This document shows, in pieces, positions 20,715 through 32,310 of a stretch of 64,000 bases of DNA; the stretch's first letter is position 1, and each line of letters opens with the position of its first letter. Source of the DNA: Gnetum montanum (lineage: Eukaryota > Streptophyta > Gnetopsida > Gnetales > Gnetaceae); the NCBI GenBank assembly GCA_015680685.1, contig MNCI01027444.1, positions 150,568 to 214,567 of the forward strand. Reading direction: 5' to 3'. Below the pieces are notes generated by a model. It saw only the letters and a list, made by a program, of their open reading frames with translations. It had not been told where the DNA came from and made no database searches. A program made the position numbers and the translations under genes.

Positions 20715-21180
20715 GGCTCTGTCAAATCGACGAACCAAACAATGCTTAGCAAAAACTGTGCCATTGCCTCCCCCAATATCCAGACCAATTCTGATTGTTG
20801 AAGCTCCATCCTTAGTTTTCTTCAGAGCTAGAACTTCATCAATGGAGAGATCCATGGCGGACAGAGAATGCGTCCATCTTGTGCTCTCCCTGCCCTGCAA
20901 ATCAAAACAGTCCTTGCAGTCATCAAATGCTTTCTGGTACTTTCTGTTCATCAAAGTTCTTGCAGGAATAGGCACTCCAGAGAATGCTAGAATCCGGAGG
21001 AATGTTTCCAGAGGCTCTGCGGATACGGATCTAGCTCCCTGTAATTTTTTGGGATCAGCTGCTAAGCATCAGCCTCTGAGCACTAACTTCATCATCAGGA
21101 CACAGCCCTCCAGGGGAGTAATTCATGTAATTCTGAATTTCATCCTTTAAGAATTCGCAGGCGCTGCCAACGAAAGGGAA
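20715..21180 (-). pseudogene. SAM methyltransferase-like (DUF248-type) 5' fragment, frameshifted
   Basis: Read on minus from about 21180: FPFVGSACEFLKDEIQNYMN then GGLCPDDEVSAQRLML, a stop, then after two frame changes YPQSLW, WSAYSCKNFD and RKYQKAFDDCKDCFDLQGRE with SIDEVLALKK and RIGLDIGGGNGTVFAKH. CPDD, the Cys-rich segment and the glycine-rich IGLDIGGGxGT motif (S-adenosylmethionine binding) are in the order of plant putative methyltransferases such as At1g29790 relatives, proteins of the secretory pathway with unproven substrates. The copy stops right after the glycine motif; the catalytic remainder is missing. At least two frameshifts and one nonsense codon make it a pseudogene. Its promoter-like upstream DNA (21181-21640) is duplicated near 62.3-62.6 kb. 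Confidence 0.6.
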
Positions 21181-21320
21181 AATGGTGTCAGATCCTGATC
21201 CACGCTTCGATCCTGTTGTGATCCGCGAATGGTGTCATCCTGATGCACGCTTCGATACTGTTCTGATCCGCCTGTTCTGATCCACGAATGGTGTCAGATC
21301 CTGATCCATGTTCTGACCCA
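21181..21320 (-). repeat. Short minisatellite in the 5' part of the methyltransferase-like gene
   Basis: Two to three units of about 50 bp built from CACGCTTCGATCCTGTTGTG and GAATGGTGTCA. The related copy at 62540-62605 has about one unit, so the expansion happened in this copy. Confidence 0.6.
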
Positions 21321-21640
21321 CTGAAATGATCTATGTATTTATAAGAATGCAAAGGACGCAACCTTTGATCACACGTTAAGGTTAGGGTTATGCACAAAGT
21401 TGTGTTACGGAAATGGCCTCTTCGAAAGTTTTCACATCAACATTACACATCAGCATCACACGTCAGCAGCGTTGCGCACGAAATAGTGTTACCGAAATGG
21501 GCCGTTGCGCACGAAATAGTGTTACCGAAATGGGCCGTGAGAAAGTCAACGCTGGTCAGCGTTACGCACAAAATATTAGCGTTACTGATTTCTCACTGGT
21601 AATGGCCTATCGGCCAAACAAACTATCGGCCAAACAAACA
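21321..21640 (-). promoter_or_regulatory. Promoter-like segment (inverted copy of 62268-62475)
   Basis: On minus: a TATA box (CTTATAAATACATAG near 21335-21350) lies downstream of a series of GTTAC/GTAAC sites embedded in GCACAAAATA repeats. A 33-bp unit containing GTTGCGCACGAAATAGTGTT is tandemly duplicated at about 21473-21536. A TATCGGCCAAACAAAC unit is repeated at the outer end. Its fit upstream of the methyltransferase-like 5' fragment and its TATA box suggest a real host promoter. Confidence 0.55.
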
Positions 21641-21979
21641 AACAAACAAATTAAATTTTTCTCCATCAATAACATTCAACATATACTAGATATCTAATCA
21701 TAATAGTGATACTTCATCCTTATTTTTAATAACATGAAAATAAGAACAATTTTTTAATACAATGGTGTTATATAACTTATGCCTATTTATGTATATGCTT
21801 AGGTTTAGGCAACCAATTTTAATGTTAGAAAATTAACATTTCAAGTTGATGTTAAAATGCTAAATAGTGAAATGAAATGAAGCTTTATTACATTTGAAGA
21901 TCCATAGGGTCTATTGAATAGATATTACATTTTCATAAAAAATAAAGATAAACTCTACAACTTGAGCAAGCACCAATGG
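21641..21979. other. AT-rich DNA without recognisable features
   Basis: Nothing supported; borders the 3' side of the LINE remnant. Confidence 0.4.
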
Positions 21980-23200
21980 TAATGTCAAAAAAAAAAACAA
22001 ATCATATAGGCTTTTTACAATAATATTATAATACTATCTCAAATGGGTAGTCATAGCATAAGAAAGAAATACATGTAACTTATCTTTAAGGGCTCTTAAT
22101 CTATACAACCTACAAATGCACTCTTCTTAGGGAAGTAAAATCCATTTTTCACTTTTAATTTTAAGATGTTGAGAACTTAAGAAAAGCTTGCAAATAGCAT
22201 TTCAATACTTAATCAGAATAGCATTTAAGAGATAGTGAGCTTCTACATCCAATTTATTAGATCTAATATGGTGTAAATCAAATTATCTCTTACCTTCCAC
22301 AATAGCCCACATCTGTATTAAAACCTTCTATTTGACTAGTTGGTAAATATGCTTAGGATTTTGTTGCATTTACTCACAAGAGATATTTCATTTTCTCAAC
22401 CATCGTATTCCTTGAAAATACAAATTATGATTTAGCATATCCTCAAGAATTACTTTAGAGAATTTATCTCACCTTGGGATATGTGAGCTATGAATGTATG
22501 TAATGAATTAGTACAAGGCTTCTACTTCTAAATGTAATAAATCACATTCATATAATAACATTGACTAAGGTGTTTTCATATTTACCTTTAAATCATTAAA
22601 AAAAAACATTTATATAATATTTCAATATCTTTTCAAAGTTTAGCACTTAGTCTATGCTCCCAAACAACACATCCACACAATATATTAGGATAGATAATAG
22701 TTTAAAAAATTTGTTTTATGACCTTCCAAGCCTAGAGGTCTAAATCCTTACACTTGTTTTTGAAAGCATAAAAAGCCTTGAAACCTTCTATTATTTTTTC
22801 TTTCATGTAATTTTCTTATATGTAATTGTTCATATAAATAAGACCCAAAGATTTAAAAGAATCTATGATTTATACATTGGTTCTTTCAAAATGGAAGTTA
22901 TTATAGTTATTTCTTGTATCCCATATCATCAATATGGTTTTATTTACATTTAGTTCAAAATCAAATGAACAAAAATAATTTTCTAAGATTTGGAACATAT
23001 TTTGCATACCTTTGGTAGTTGTGGAGATTAAGGCAGCATCATCTACATATAAAATAAGATTCATTTCTTGGAATACAATTGTGATAGCATGACTATCTTG
23101 GCCATTACATAACCATTTCTACATTTCATCAATAAAGATACTAAAGAGAGTTGGAGAAAGTGAACAACCTTACATAAGTTTAATTTTGCTATGGAATTAA
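21980..23200 (-). pseudogene. LINE ORF2 remnant: reverse transcriptase and C-terminal part
   Basis: Read on minus: GCSLSPTLFSIFIDEM (reverse transcriptase motif 4 region, about 23100-23170), then MNLILYVDDAALISTTTKG with the catalytic YVDD at 23038-23049, KGMQNMFQILENYF and FELNVNKTILMIW. Below 22800 comes KAFYAFKNKCKDLDL, then NDLKVNMKTPQSMLLYECDL and further C-terminal sequence typical of non-LTR ORF2 proteins. Many stops and frameshifts. The N-terminal endonuclease and the start of the reverse transcriptase are missing above 23200, as expected of neither end being intact. It once copied element RNA at nicked genomic targets. Confidence 0.8.
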
Positions 23201-23449
23201 ATTTTTTTCTCTAAATTATTATCTATAATTGAAACAGTAAATATAGCTAAATTCTATAATTCAATATTAAATGATTATTTTCTTTCATCTTTAGATTTTG
23301 ATGTCAACCTAATTCTACAACTTGTCGATATGATTCAATATTTTATATGTGATTTTTGAATAATTTTTAAAATCATATATGAATTTCAAAAAATATTTAA
23401 AGTAATTAAATATTCTTTTATCATAAGCATCTCTAATACTTATGATAAT
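23201..23449. other. AT-rich DNA between LINE and motif array
   Basis: No coding or repeat signal that I can support. Confidence 0.4.
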
Positions 23450-23925
23450 CTCCATTAGAAGTGCTTCATGTATAAATGCTTCTAAAGCCATTCATATTAG
23501 AAAAGCTATTAGAGGTGTTTCATATATCAACACTTCTTGAGCTATCAAGTGAACCATTAGAGGTGCTTGACTTCTAAAAACCTCTAAATTTGTTAAAGGT
23601 GCTTCAATTCTAAATGCTTCTAAGACATTAAAAGCACTTCTAATTGAAATACCTCTAATGGAATTGCAAGTGTTAAGAATTAAAGCAGCTCTAAATCCAT
23701 TACACACTCATAATTCTAGCACTTGAAATGGTTTTAGAAGCATTTTTTCAAGAAGTACCTCTAATTGACTGCTAGGTGTTCAATCTATAAGTGTCTCTAA
23801 TGAGTTATTTAATCTCAAAGAGACAATAAATATAAGAAGCACATCTTTTATATATTATAGATGTTAGCTAAAGAGGCACTTATAGAAGAGTCTAGAAAAA
23901 AAGCCACTATTTGGTGTAGTAAATG
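23450..23925. repeat. Short-motif array, possible CACTA transposon subterminal region
   Basis: Roughly fifteen degenerate copies of units like AGAGGTGCTTCAATTCTAA and CTTCTAA/CCTCTAA on both strands. The array ends at about 23924 in CACTATTTGGTGTAGTA, whose reverse complement TACTACACCAAATAGTG resembles CACTA-superfamily ends (CACTACAxxAAA) with one change. The dense bidirectional motif array next to such an end is typical of CACTA subterminal regions, where the transposase binds. The other end and a transposase were not found. Confidence 0.4.
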
Positions 23926-24450
23926 TTGAAGACATTATAAATAGAATTTATTATTCAAGGACAAAAGAAAATAAAAATACAACAAAGATATTGCTAATTA
24001 TATTTTGGTTCAAAAATTATCTACATCTTAGTAGAGAATCAGATTAAAAGACTAACAAATTTAATTTTTCATAATTGAAAAAAGAAAAAGGTTGTCCTTC
24101 AAAACTATATTGTGGAATGTAACATTTGACAAGAATGAAGTTTCATGTGATTAAATTGTTAAATACATAGAGAACCAAAGGTTATTTTGAAAGTGGATAA
24201 ATATTCCATTTTACGTATAATTCCTATATAAATTTTTCCTAAATAGTTTTTTTGTGGACGTAAACCTAGGTGTTTTCATATACTTTACATTAGATCCATG
24301 ATTAAATTCAAAATTTTTTTAGGATTATGATATTATATGAAATGATATTATGAAACTAAATCTAAATCTTTCTTTCTTCAATTAACTATGGATAGTTGAA
24401 GTGTTATATTTAAAATAAATCAACCAAAATTAGTATATGTAATATCTCAT
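23926..24450. other. AT-rich DNA left of element E
   Basis: No gene or element end recognised. Forms the left flank of the E 5' LTR. Confidence 0.4.
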
Positions 24451-25315
24451 TGATGAATAGTTAATAAGTTAAAACATCCCACCTATGATATTATAGTAAT
24501 GATATCATAGCTACAATATCATATGCTTTCATATAAAATAGCATATGTCATTATCTTGGGTAGATAAAGTGTATAAATACTATAGCAACAATTTAGTCAA
24601 TAGCATAATCAAACTCTTACAATTTTATTCTGTATCTTAGAAGATTGTCAATGAGTGCTCATAGAATGTATGTAAAATAATTAATGGAGTCTTATATGAA
24701 TGATTTGTACATAGACACATCTCACGAACAAAAATAAGATAGATATTTTTTATTTTCATTGTAGTACTTTAACTTAGCCTAGACTTTACAATTAAAGTAA
24801 TTTATTTGCTTATGCACATAACTTAATATTTACTTCCTTTCACACTTTAAAATAGTAATATATTTTTTTATTCATGTTAGATATGTGAAATGAGTACAAC
24901 TAAATTTGAGCATAAATATGTTATTTTTTAGTAATCCTAGTGGTGTTGCATTTGATAGCCCAACAATGGAATACTTGGTAGCCCAGTAATGGTAGCATAT
25001 GTTTAGAATGTGTACACTAAGTTGGGATTTGATGCTTATAACATAGGCTAGAATAGAATTTAATTTCTTACACCTATATTAGAGAAGTTAAATTCAATAT
25101 TTTAATATGATCAAACAAAATTAAAGATCATATGTCCTAATTAGACTTAACCATATAAACTAAGATTAACATAAGTGTAATTAGAAAGAAAACAACCCAC
25201 AATCATGTTTAATGATCTAGTTACTCTATTGGTATAAGTCATGGATTATGATTAGATCACATATGATGCTCATGATATGTATGGTTGGGCATAAAGAACA
25301 TTCTATAATTCATCA
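24451..25315 (+). repeat. 5' LTR of element E (865 bp)
   Basis: Starts TGATGAATAG, ends ATTCATCA before the primer site. U3 carries GATATTATAG/GATATCATAG units (24485-24560) before a TATA box (GTATAAATAC near 24570). The units look like the GATATCG motif of element A with CpG sites lost. Confidence 0.75.
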
Positions 25316-25334
25316 TTAGCATTGTTGCTAGGGA
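25316..25334 (+). other. Primer binding site (tRNA-Asp type), element E
   Basis: TTAGCATTGTTGCTAGGGA follows the LTR end directly. It differs from the tRNA-Asp complement mainly by C-to-T and G-to-A changes. Confidence 0.65.
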
Positions 25335-25599
25335 CTAATGCTAGTAATCTAGATTAGTTAATATCATTGATGATCGCTATTAGGACTTAATAATTTATTA
25401 CTCAAGAAATAGTACTACATTATTACAATATACATAGAAATTTATAATATCTTCTTATAACAAAGCTAATTTCTCATTTATTGATGATTCTATTAGAATA
25501 CATGTTACAACAACCAAAAGTAAGGATGATGTACCCTACCAAATCAAGATAGTCCACTAACATCTCAATTTCTATTATCTAGACTTTATCTTCATCCTT
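25335..25599 (+). other. Leader of element E
   Basis: Noncoding leader between primer site and gag; nothing further recognised. Confidence 0.4.
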
Positions 25600-27497
25600 T
25601 ATAAGATGAATAGATATGATTTTTCTTCATCATATTTATCATCAATATTATCAAGATCTAACAAGAATGAGTGTCTCTAAGGAAGAAGGAAAAATGACAA
25701 ATGATCTAGTGAAGCTAATAAAAGATATCATAATAGGGATGGTAGATGAGATAGAGACCAAGAATAAGTTAGAAGACATAAAAATAAAAGAAGGTATAAC
25801 AAATAACATAAAAGATATTATGGTCATGTGAAGGACCTTGATGAATGTGATAATTATGATGAACCTCTTTTGGTAACAAAGAGCATGATCAACATAAGGG
25901 AGGTTTTCTACATTTTAACTAGACATCAAAGGACTAACTGTATCAAGAAACTTCACATGAATAACATTCTTAAGTTCAAAGGAGGCTACAATGTTGATCA
26001 ATAATACCAGTTGCAATCTTTACATAATTCTTGTTCGTTACAACATATTGAAATTAAATGATACAAGCTCAAGTTATTTCCTAAGATAATCATCAAAGAG
26101 GCTAAAAGTTTGTACTAGTTTTTAGAACTAGAATTCATCAAAAGATGGAGTACAATGGCAAAGCTATTTAATGAAAAATATCATATGTATTCCCAAGGGT
26201 TTAATCTAAGAAAATAAATTCAATGGTGACAATAAGATGATAAGTAATCCCTTGATGCAACCTTGAGTAGGTATTATTTTCTCTTGCATGGATGTCTAAC
26301 ACATGATTTTTATTAAAGGAAGTAATTAAGACATCATAAATTAACTTGGAAATATAAAAAAGGGTGAATATTGGGGCTTATTCCTAAGGGAGATTTTCAA
26401 AATTAAGGATCCATTAGATATAAATAATGATACATCATGTTAGAAAAGAAAAAGAAGAACTTATGAAGTAAAAAAATACAAAGGTGTCTCATAGGGATCC
26501 ATGTCTATTTCAAAAGGAAGTTCATCTCTATGAATAGAAGTAAAATGCACCTTTAAAACAGGTTATCTAATCAAAAACCTTACGTATTTAAAAATCTTAG
26601 TTAAAGTTGATAAAATTTGAAACTTCGTAGATGAAAAGTTTGAATTAGCATTAAAGTTTATGAAGAAAAAAAATGAAACAGGGTCAAACTAGAAACAAAG
26701 ATAAAAGAAATAAGAAAAGCATAGGAAGGGAGTACTACTAGCACAAATGGAAAGCAATTGTAATTAAAAATGTTGTAGACTCTAATTTAGAAGATGATGA
26801 TTATAACATATACAATTATGAATATCCAAGAATTACTACCTAGTTATGTCACATCTACAAGAGTCTAGATCTTATGCCTTAAATTTAAAATTCATTAAAA
26901 TTTAAACACGTAAGAAGTTTCCTTAACCACAAGGAAACTATTAGTAGTACTATCATCAATAATAGTGTTATCCTAATGGTGTTCTACCATAACTTTAAGA
27001 ATACTATCAATAGTAATGATAAAACCCATAGTTGTGAGGGATGCCACCAACTAGATAGTAGTATCCCTATAAGAAACTAGACCAATATGGATACTATGTC
27101 TAGTATTATGTATTTCCAAGTAGCTCTACCATCCAAGATCTTACTCATCACTATCATTCTCCTAAGTTTCATAGATCTATCACTCCATAAACTAAATCTC
27201 CATTATATGCCCTTCATTTTCATCTACACTTACAATCACATGCTCAAAATTATTTATCATTTGTTCTATAATGTGAGATTCCTTCCTAGTCACAAGAAAG
27301 AGATGCTCTTGAACTATAAATCTACAATGGATGACAATTCAAGTAGTACCAAGTCTAAGCCCTAGAAATGTCCTTTCTTTAAAAGTACCACCTCATCTAA
27401 ACCTATGCAAGCATTAGTTTTTCTAAACTTTATACCAATAGAATCCTCTAATATTTTATAAGAGCTACCTTTAAACTAAAACATTCATGTGAAAACT
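25600..27497 (+). pseudogene. Gag remnant, element E
   Basis: Broken gag frame. ILKFKGGYNVDQ, YKLKLFPKIIIKEAKSLY and IKRWSTMAKLFNEKYHMYSQ align with the M gag (IPKFVEGYDSDPQHYLQAF and WQKLKLFPRTL). A later part (26780-27370) with DDDYNIYNYEYP aligns with the B gag (DDGCDIYNYKHP, near 38460). Multiple stops and frameshifts. The frame is cut at 27497 by the copia element G. Confidence 0.65.
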
Positions 27498-28763
27498 TGT
27501 GGACCTTTTAGTGTGTTTTGATGTGTGTCAAAACGTTAAGAAAAATGGACTCAAAGGTTGTGTGCATGGTTGTATGGTTATTGTGCTTGTAGGAATATGT
27601 ACATGGGAAATAAAGATGAGCTAAAGAGGACAAGGAACAAACTGTTTAGAGCTTAAAAAAGGAGGTCATCCACATGGTTTTCAAACAAACATCCAAAGAA
27701 CATGGACAAGGACTATATAATGTACAAGAAAAGTTATCATCATCAAAGCATGTGGAAGATCAAGGCTATGGACAAGGAATGATGAATTCAAAAGATAAAT
27801 AACGTGAAAGAAAGATATCTCTAGGAAATAGTAGACATCTTGGTAGAATTGGAGTAATCTTAGGAAAAGATGTCTTCAAGAAATAGTAGATGTCTTTCAC
27901 CAAGCAAAGATGTCTTCATCATAGAAAATATGTCTTCATCATAGAAAAGATGTCTTCACCAAATGAAGGCCAGTACTAGAAATACATCCTCCACAAGATA
28001 AAGACATCTTCTAGAATGAAGACTTCAAAAAGATGTCTTTCACAAAACAAAGAAATTTTCCTAGAATTGAAGGTAAATTTAGAGAGATGTCTTAAGCACA
28101 AGAAAGATGTCTCCCATGACTGTTAATAATTGTTGGCTAGTTGTTGCATGAGTTCTGAGATGGATTTAGAAACACAATAGCTATAGAAGACATGATGTGC
28201 ATTGGGAAATGTGCAATCCTTGCTATATTAATTATATAATCATTTGTAATCATTGAATTCTTTGTTGCTCCTCATTTTCTTATCATTTTGGCAATTTAAA
28301 GTGTGCTATACTAAACTATACAAGGCTTAGGAAATTGAATTGCAATTATCCCTTGTGATTCTTATTCTTGTTGTCCTATGGGGTTGATGTGCTTGGGCTT
28401 GTCAGGATCCTATGAGATTGAGTTGTTGGTGCTAGAGTACAACACTTTGGTGTAAAGCTCAAGATTGTAAAGGTTGTGGAAGCCTTTCAAATCACATTTC
28501 TAGGCCTATGGGACCTTGCAAGGTTGAGTGATTGGTGTTGTAGTACAATACTCTAGATCGAGACTTAAAGATTGTATAGGGTGTGAACCCTTCAACCACA
28601 TTTTGAGAGCAACAAAGTAAAAAGGTGTGCTTGCAATCTACCCTTCTAGTTTGGACTACCTAAGTTGTGAACCCACATTAAATTCAATGTGTATTCTTTG
28701 TTTGTTTATGTTTTAATTTGGTGAACTTATTCATCCCCCCTTTTCTAAGTTCAATGTTCCACA
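27498..28763 (+). repeat. 5' LTR of element G
   Basis: 1266 bp, TGTGGACC to TTCCACA. The region 27810-28110 has about a dozen AAGATGTCTTC-like units in both orientations (GATGTC/GACATC). Near its 3' end are the paired segments TGATGTGCTTGGGCTTGT and GGTGCTAGAGTACAACACT. Confidence 0.8.
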
Positions 28764-28765
28764 AG

Positions 28766-28778
28766 TGGTATTGAAGCC
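28766..28778 (+). other. Primer binding site (tRNA-iMet type), element G
   Basis: TGGTATTGAAGCC just after the LTR end, close to the canonical TGGTATCAGAGCC. Confidence 0.75.
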
Positions 28779-28818
28779 TGGTAATCTTCTCTATCATCAT
28801 CAACTTCAAGAGTGAACA

Positions 28819-30430
28819 ATGGAAAGGACATCCTACACAAAGACACCCATGTTTGATGGATTCAACTTTACCTATTAAAAATCCATAATGCAAGAGATCT
28901 TTAAATCCATAAAGTTTGAAGTATGGGAGTCAATTCTAGAAGGCTATGCTTCACCTATTGATGGCACCATTGGCATCATCAAACCTTGCAACAAATGGTC
29001 TCAGGAGGAAAAGGATAAGTTCATGTTTTATTTAAAAGTAAAAAATTGTTTATATTGTGTAGTGAATCTGAATTCAATAGGATAGTAGGATGTAAAATGG
29101 CCAAAGAAATTTGGAAAAATTTTGAAGCTACTTATGAAGGAACCTCTAGTATTAAGAAATCAAAATTGTTAGTTTTATAAAGTGAATATGATAAACTCAA
29201 AATAAGAGAAGGTGAGAAAATCCAAGATGATTTTTCTATAGCTAATGATCTTTTTGTAGCAAATATAGGAGCAAGAAAGGATCTACCCAGAAGTGATGTA
29301 ATTATCAAAATGATCAAAACTCTTTGACTGAAGTTCAGACGTATAGTCACAACCATGGAGGAAATCCAAGATTTCTCAAATTTAAAATTTGAGGAACTTT
29401 AAAGTGCTCTTATCGGCTATGAAATGAATCTCATAAGTAGAGGAGAAATTCAAGAAATAATGAAGATGAGATTGCTCTTCTTTCAAGAAGACTACAATGA
29501 TTACTTATAAGAAGAAATTTTTTAAATTGTTCAAGGATCTAATTTCTTCAAAGGTAGAGAAAGAGGTAGAAATTTTTTAAACTCTTCAAATCTAGATTTT
29601 TATTCTATAGAATGTTGGGTTTATGGAGGAAGATTTCATATGGCCTTTGAATGTCCTAGTGATCCAAATGATAGCAAGGTTCAGTCAAAGAATAGATCCA
29701 ATGATGAGAAACCAGAAAGACCAACCTCTATACAAGGTGGGATGATGATGAGCAAAGTGAAGAAGAGGCATGCAATTCTTTCAAAGATTCACATCTCATA
29801 TGCATGAGCACTTACCAATGAAAATTCCTTACTTGTGGTAGGAAAAGATGGTAAGTATGACAAGAGGTATAGTGAATTTAAAGAAGAAATTTTTCTTTTA
29901 CATCATTTGATTAGGAAGGCAAAGAAACTAGTACTTTCTAAGTTAGATGCTATTCATGCTAAAGTGAAGGAAGAAATATTAGATATAAAAGCTGAGATTC
30001 AACAACTAACCTCTTTGAATAAGGATTACACCAAGATTCAAGAAGAAGAGACTCTTGAAAATCAACCAAAGAATTTAGAGGAAGAAACACATGGAAATGT
30101 GAGCTCAAGCATAGTGAGGTTTGATAATTTTGATCATAAGGACAATATTTTATTTGTGTGTAAATATTGTGGTGGTAAGAAAGCTCTTAACTATGATGAT
30201 CAAAGTAGGATTAATGCTTGGTATTATTAAAAAGGCTTTGGTAAGGAAATTGTACAAGTACCAATAAGTGAGAATGAAAGGAAGTGGGATCTTTAAAATA
30301 ATGTAAGAATTGATCAAGAGTTCTATCACAAGGAACATGAACAAATAGAGACATCACATACATGATCTAATGAAAGAGAACCTAAGGATGAGTAGGTACT
30401 TCATGATAGGGAACCTCACCTCAAACTCCA
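28819..30430 (+). pseudogene. Copia gag remnant with zinc-knuckle trace, element G
   Basis: From ATG 28819 the peptide MERTSYTKTPMFDGFNF starts a copia gag of the UBN2 type: IFKSIKFEVWESILEGYASP (28895-28955), then AKEIWKNFEATYEGTSSIKK and IQDDFSIANDLF after frame changes. A degenerate zinc knuckle, CWVYGGRFHMAFECP (29610-29660; the second Cys is Tyr), follows. A Lys/Glu-rich helical tail (29835-30230) ends with CKYCGGKKALNYD. Several stops and frameshifts. Gag would package RNA of this element; no enzyme domain follows. Confidence 0.7.
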
Positions 30431-32295
30431 TTAATCTTCTCATTTTATTTGCAAGAAAGGTAAGTATCTATTTCTTTGCTTGCTAGTTATTAAGGTAAAA
30501 ATATGAGAAATTATAAATTATCTATGTCTTAGTTCAAAAATGGTGGAATATGTATCTAAAGCATTTCTTATATTCATAAAATTGACATAATTGGTTCTGT
30601 GAAGATTTATAATAGAACTTGTAATACTTTATCTTGGATCTTTATCTTATAATAATCTAGTTTAATTTCTTATCTTGCATGTAGTCATGTTTATCTAAAA
30701 GTCTTGTCATGATTAGTTTCTATGCTCATAGTCTTTGCGATGATTTTTCCATTCATTAGATAAGGAAAACCTCTAAAAATTCTATCAATATTGCTGGTTA
30801 AAGATCTAGATCTCCATAATTGGCCTTAATGTTGATATATAATTATAATGTTCTTCTATGACCTAAGAATTGCACATGTGTAGGGAGGGCCTATTCCTCA
30901 TTATCAATCATCATCTTGGAGGTCACTAATGTAGGGGGAGTTTGTGGAGAATTCAACCTAAAACTACATTGAGAAAGAAAAGGACTTCAAGAGGTATTTT
31001 ATGATTAATTGGATGGAAAAGTCTTGAATGGTTGTATTTTTTGAATATGAGGGCTTTAAAAGGTATTTAATGATTTATGAATACTTAGTTCTCTTTAAAT
31101 GATTGTGTTTTTTTTTATTGTCTTGTTCAAAAAGAAAACTATGCATATTTTTCTCATAGCTTAAATATTCTATTGATGATTTCTTTTTGGTTTAATGTAG
31201 AAATACAAGCTACCATCAAACAATTATTTCTATTAGATAAGTTCTTATTTTATTGTTGATCTTTAGCATCCATTTGTATGTTGGTCCTCCTTGTTTTGAA
31301 ATGACAGCCCTCCTATTTAATATTCAATCATAAGTTGAAATGAAAAGTGCCTATTTTATTTTTATGTTTTTTACTTTGATCATTCCATCTTTGGAAAAGT
31401 ATTTTCATGCTTTATCTTTGGTATTTTGTGCTGAATTTTATTAACAGACTATTTTTACTTGATCATATTTACATTAGTAGAGAATTTCAAGAATTATATG
31501 AACATATGTTTATCAACATGTTTTATTTTTTATCATAGGTTGTTGATGTTGCATTGCCCTTAACAAAAAATGGAATATGCATGTCTCACTCATAGCTTTC
31601 TTATTCTCATGAAAATTTCCAAATTTTTGGTTAAGTATACGAATGAAAGTTTTACTGAGCCAACTAGATAAGATGCTTATTCCTACTTGTTCTACCTTTA
31701 GCCTTTAAATTTGAATGATGATGGTCCTAATTGAATTAATTATAGCTCCTTGTTTTTGACCTCAAAAGAGTAGTTCTCAAATTTCCACAATCATATCTTT
31801 AGTGGAGGATGTAGTAACATGATTACCCTATGGGAACATGTCCATGTCTGTTCTTCCTAACTTTTGAATCTGACATCAAGGTTTTTTCTTAACATAAAGA
31901 TATGCCCATTTGCTAATTTTTTACAAAGATGAAAAATATCTAAACATTTCAAGCATCATTCACTACTAATAATTTACTATTTTAGGGATAGGTTCCTTAA
32001 TTTTCAAAGCCTTTGTTTCACTTCAAGGTTGAATTTCACTTAAAAGGATTGGTTCTACTCTTGCCAAATTTGGAACACCTCTTCATGAACCTGATAAATA
32101 TGTACTTACCATATCTTTTTTGAATTATGAGTGTTACTTGACTCTACATATTATCTAGATATTATTGTCCTTTTATATCATTTCTAGTCAAGTTAGAGCA
32201 CTTTATCCTCTCTTTTTTTTGCTACCCAAAAAGGGGGACTGTAGTATGATTATATTAGTATGATCACTAACTCATTTTCTTAAGTTTTGATCACC
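30431..32295 (+). other. Noncoding 3' internal region of element G
   Basis: About 1.9 kb, AT-rich, no domain recognised in any frame. A second purine-rich AAAAAGGGGGACTGTAGTATG at 32226-32246 mimics the true polypurine tract downstream. Confidence 0.55.
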
Positions 32296-32310
32296 AAAAG
32301 GGGGAGATTG
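32296..32310 (+). other. Polypurine tract, element G
   Basis: AAAAGGGGGAGATTG immediately before the 3' LTR start TGTAACTTTTAG, the standard copia arrangement. Confidence 0.85.
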
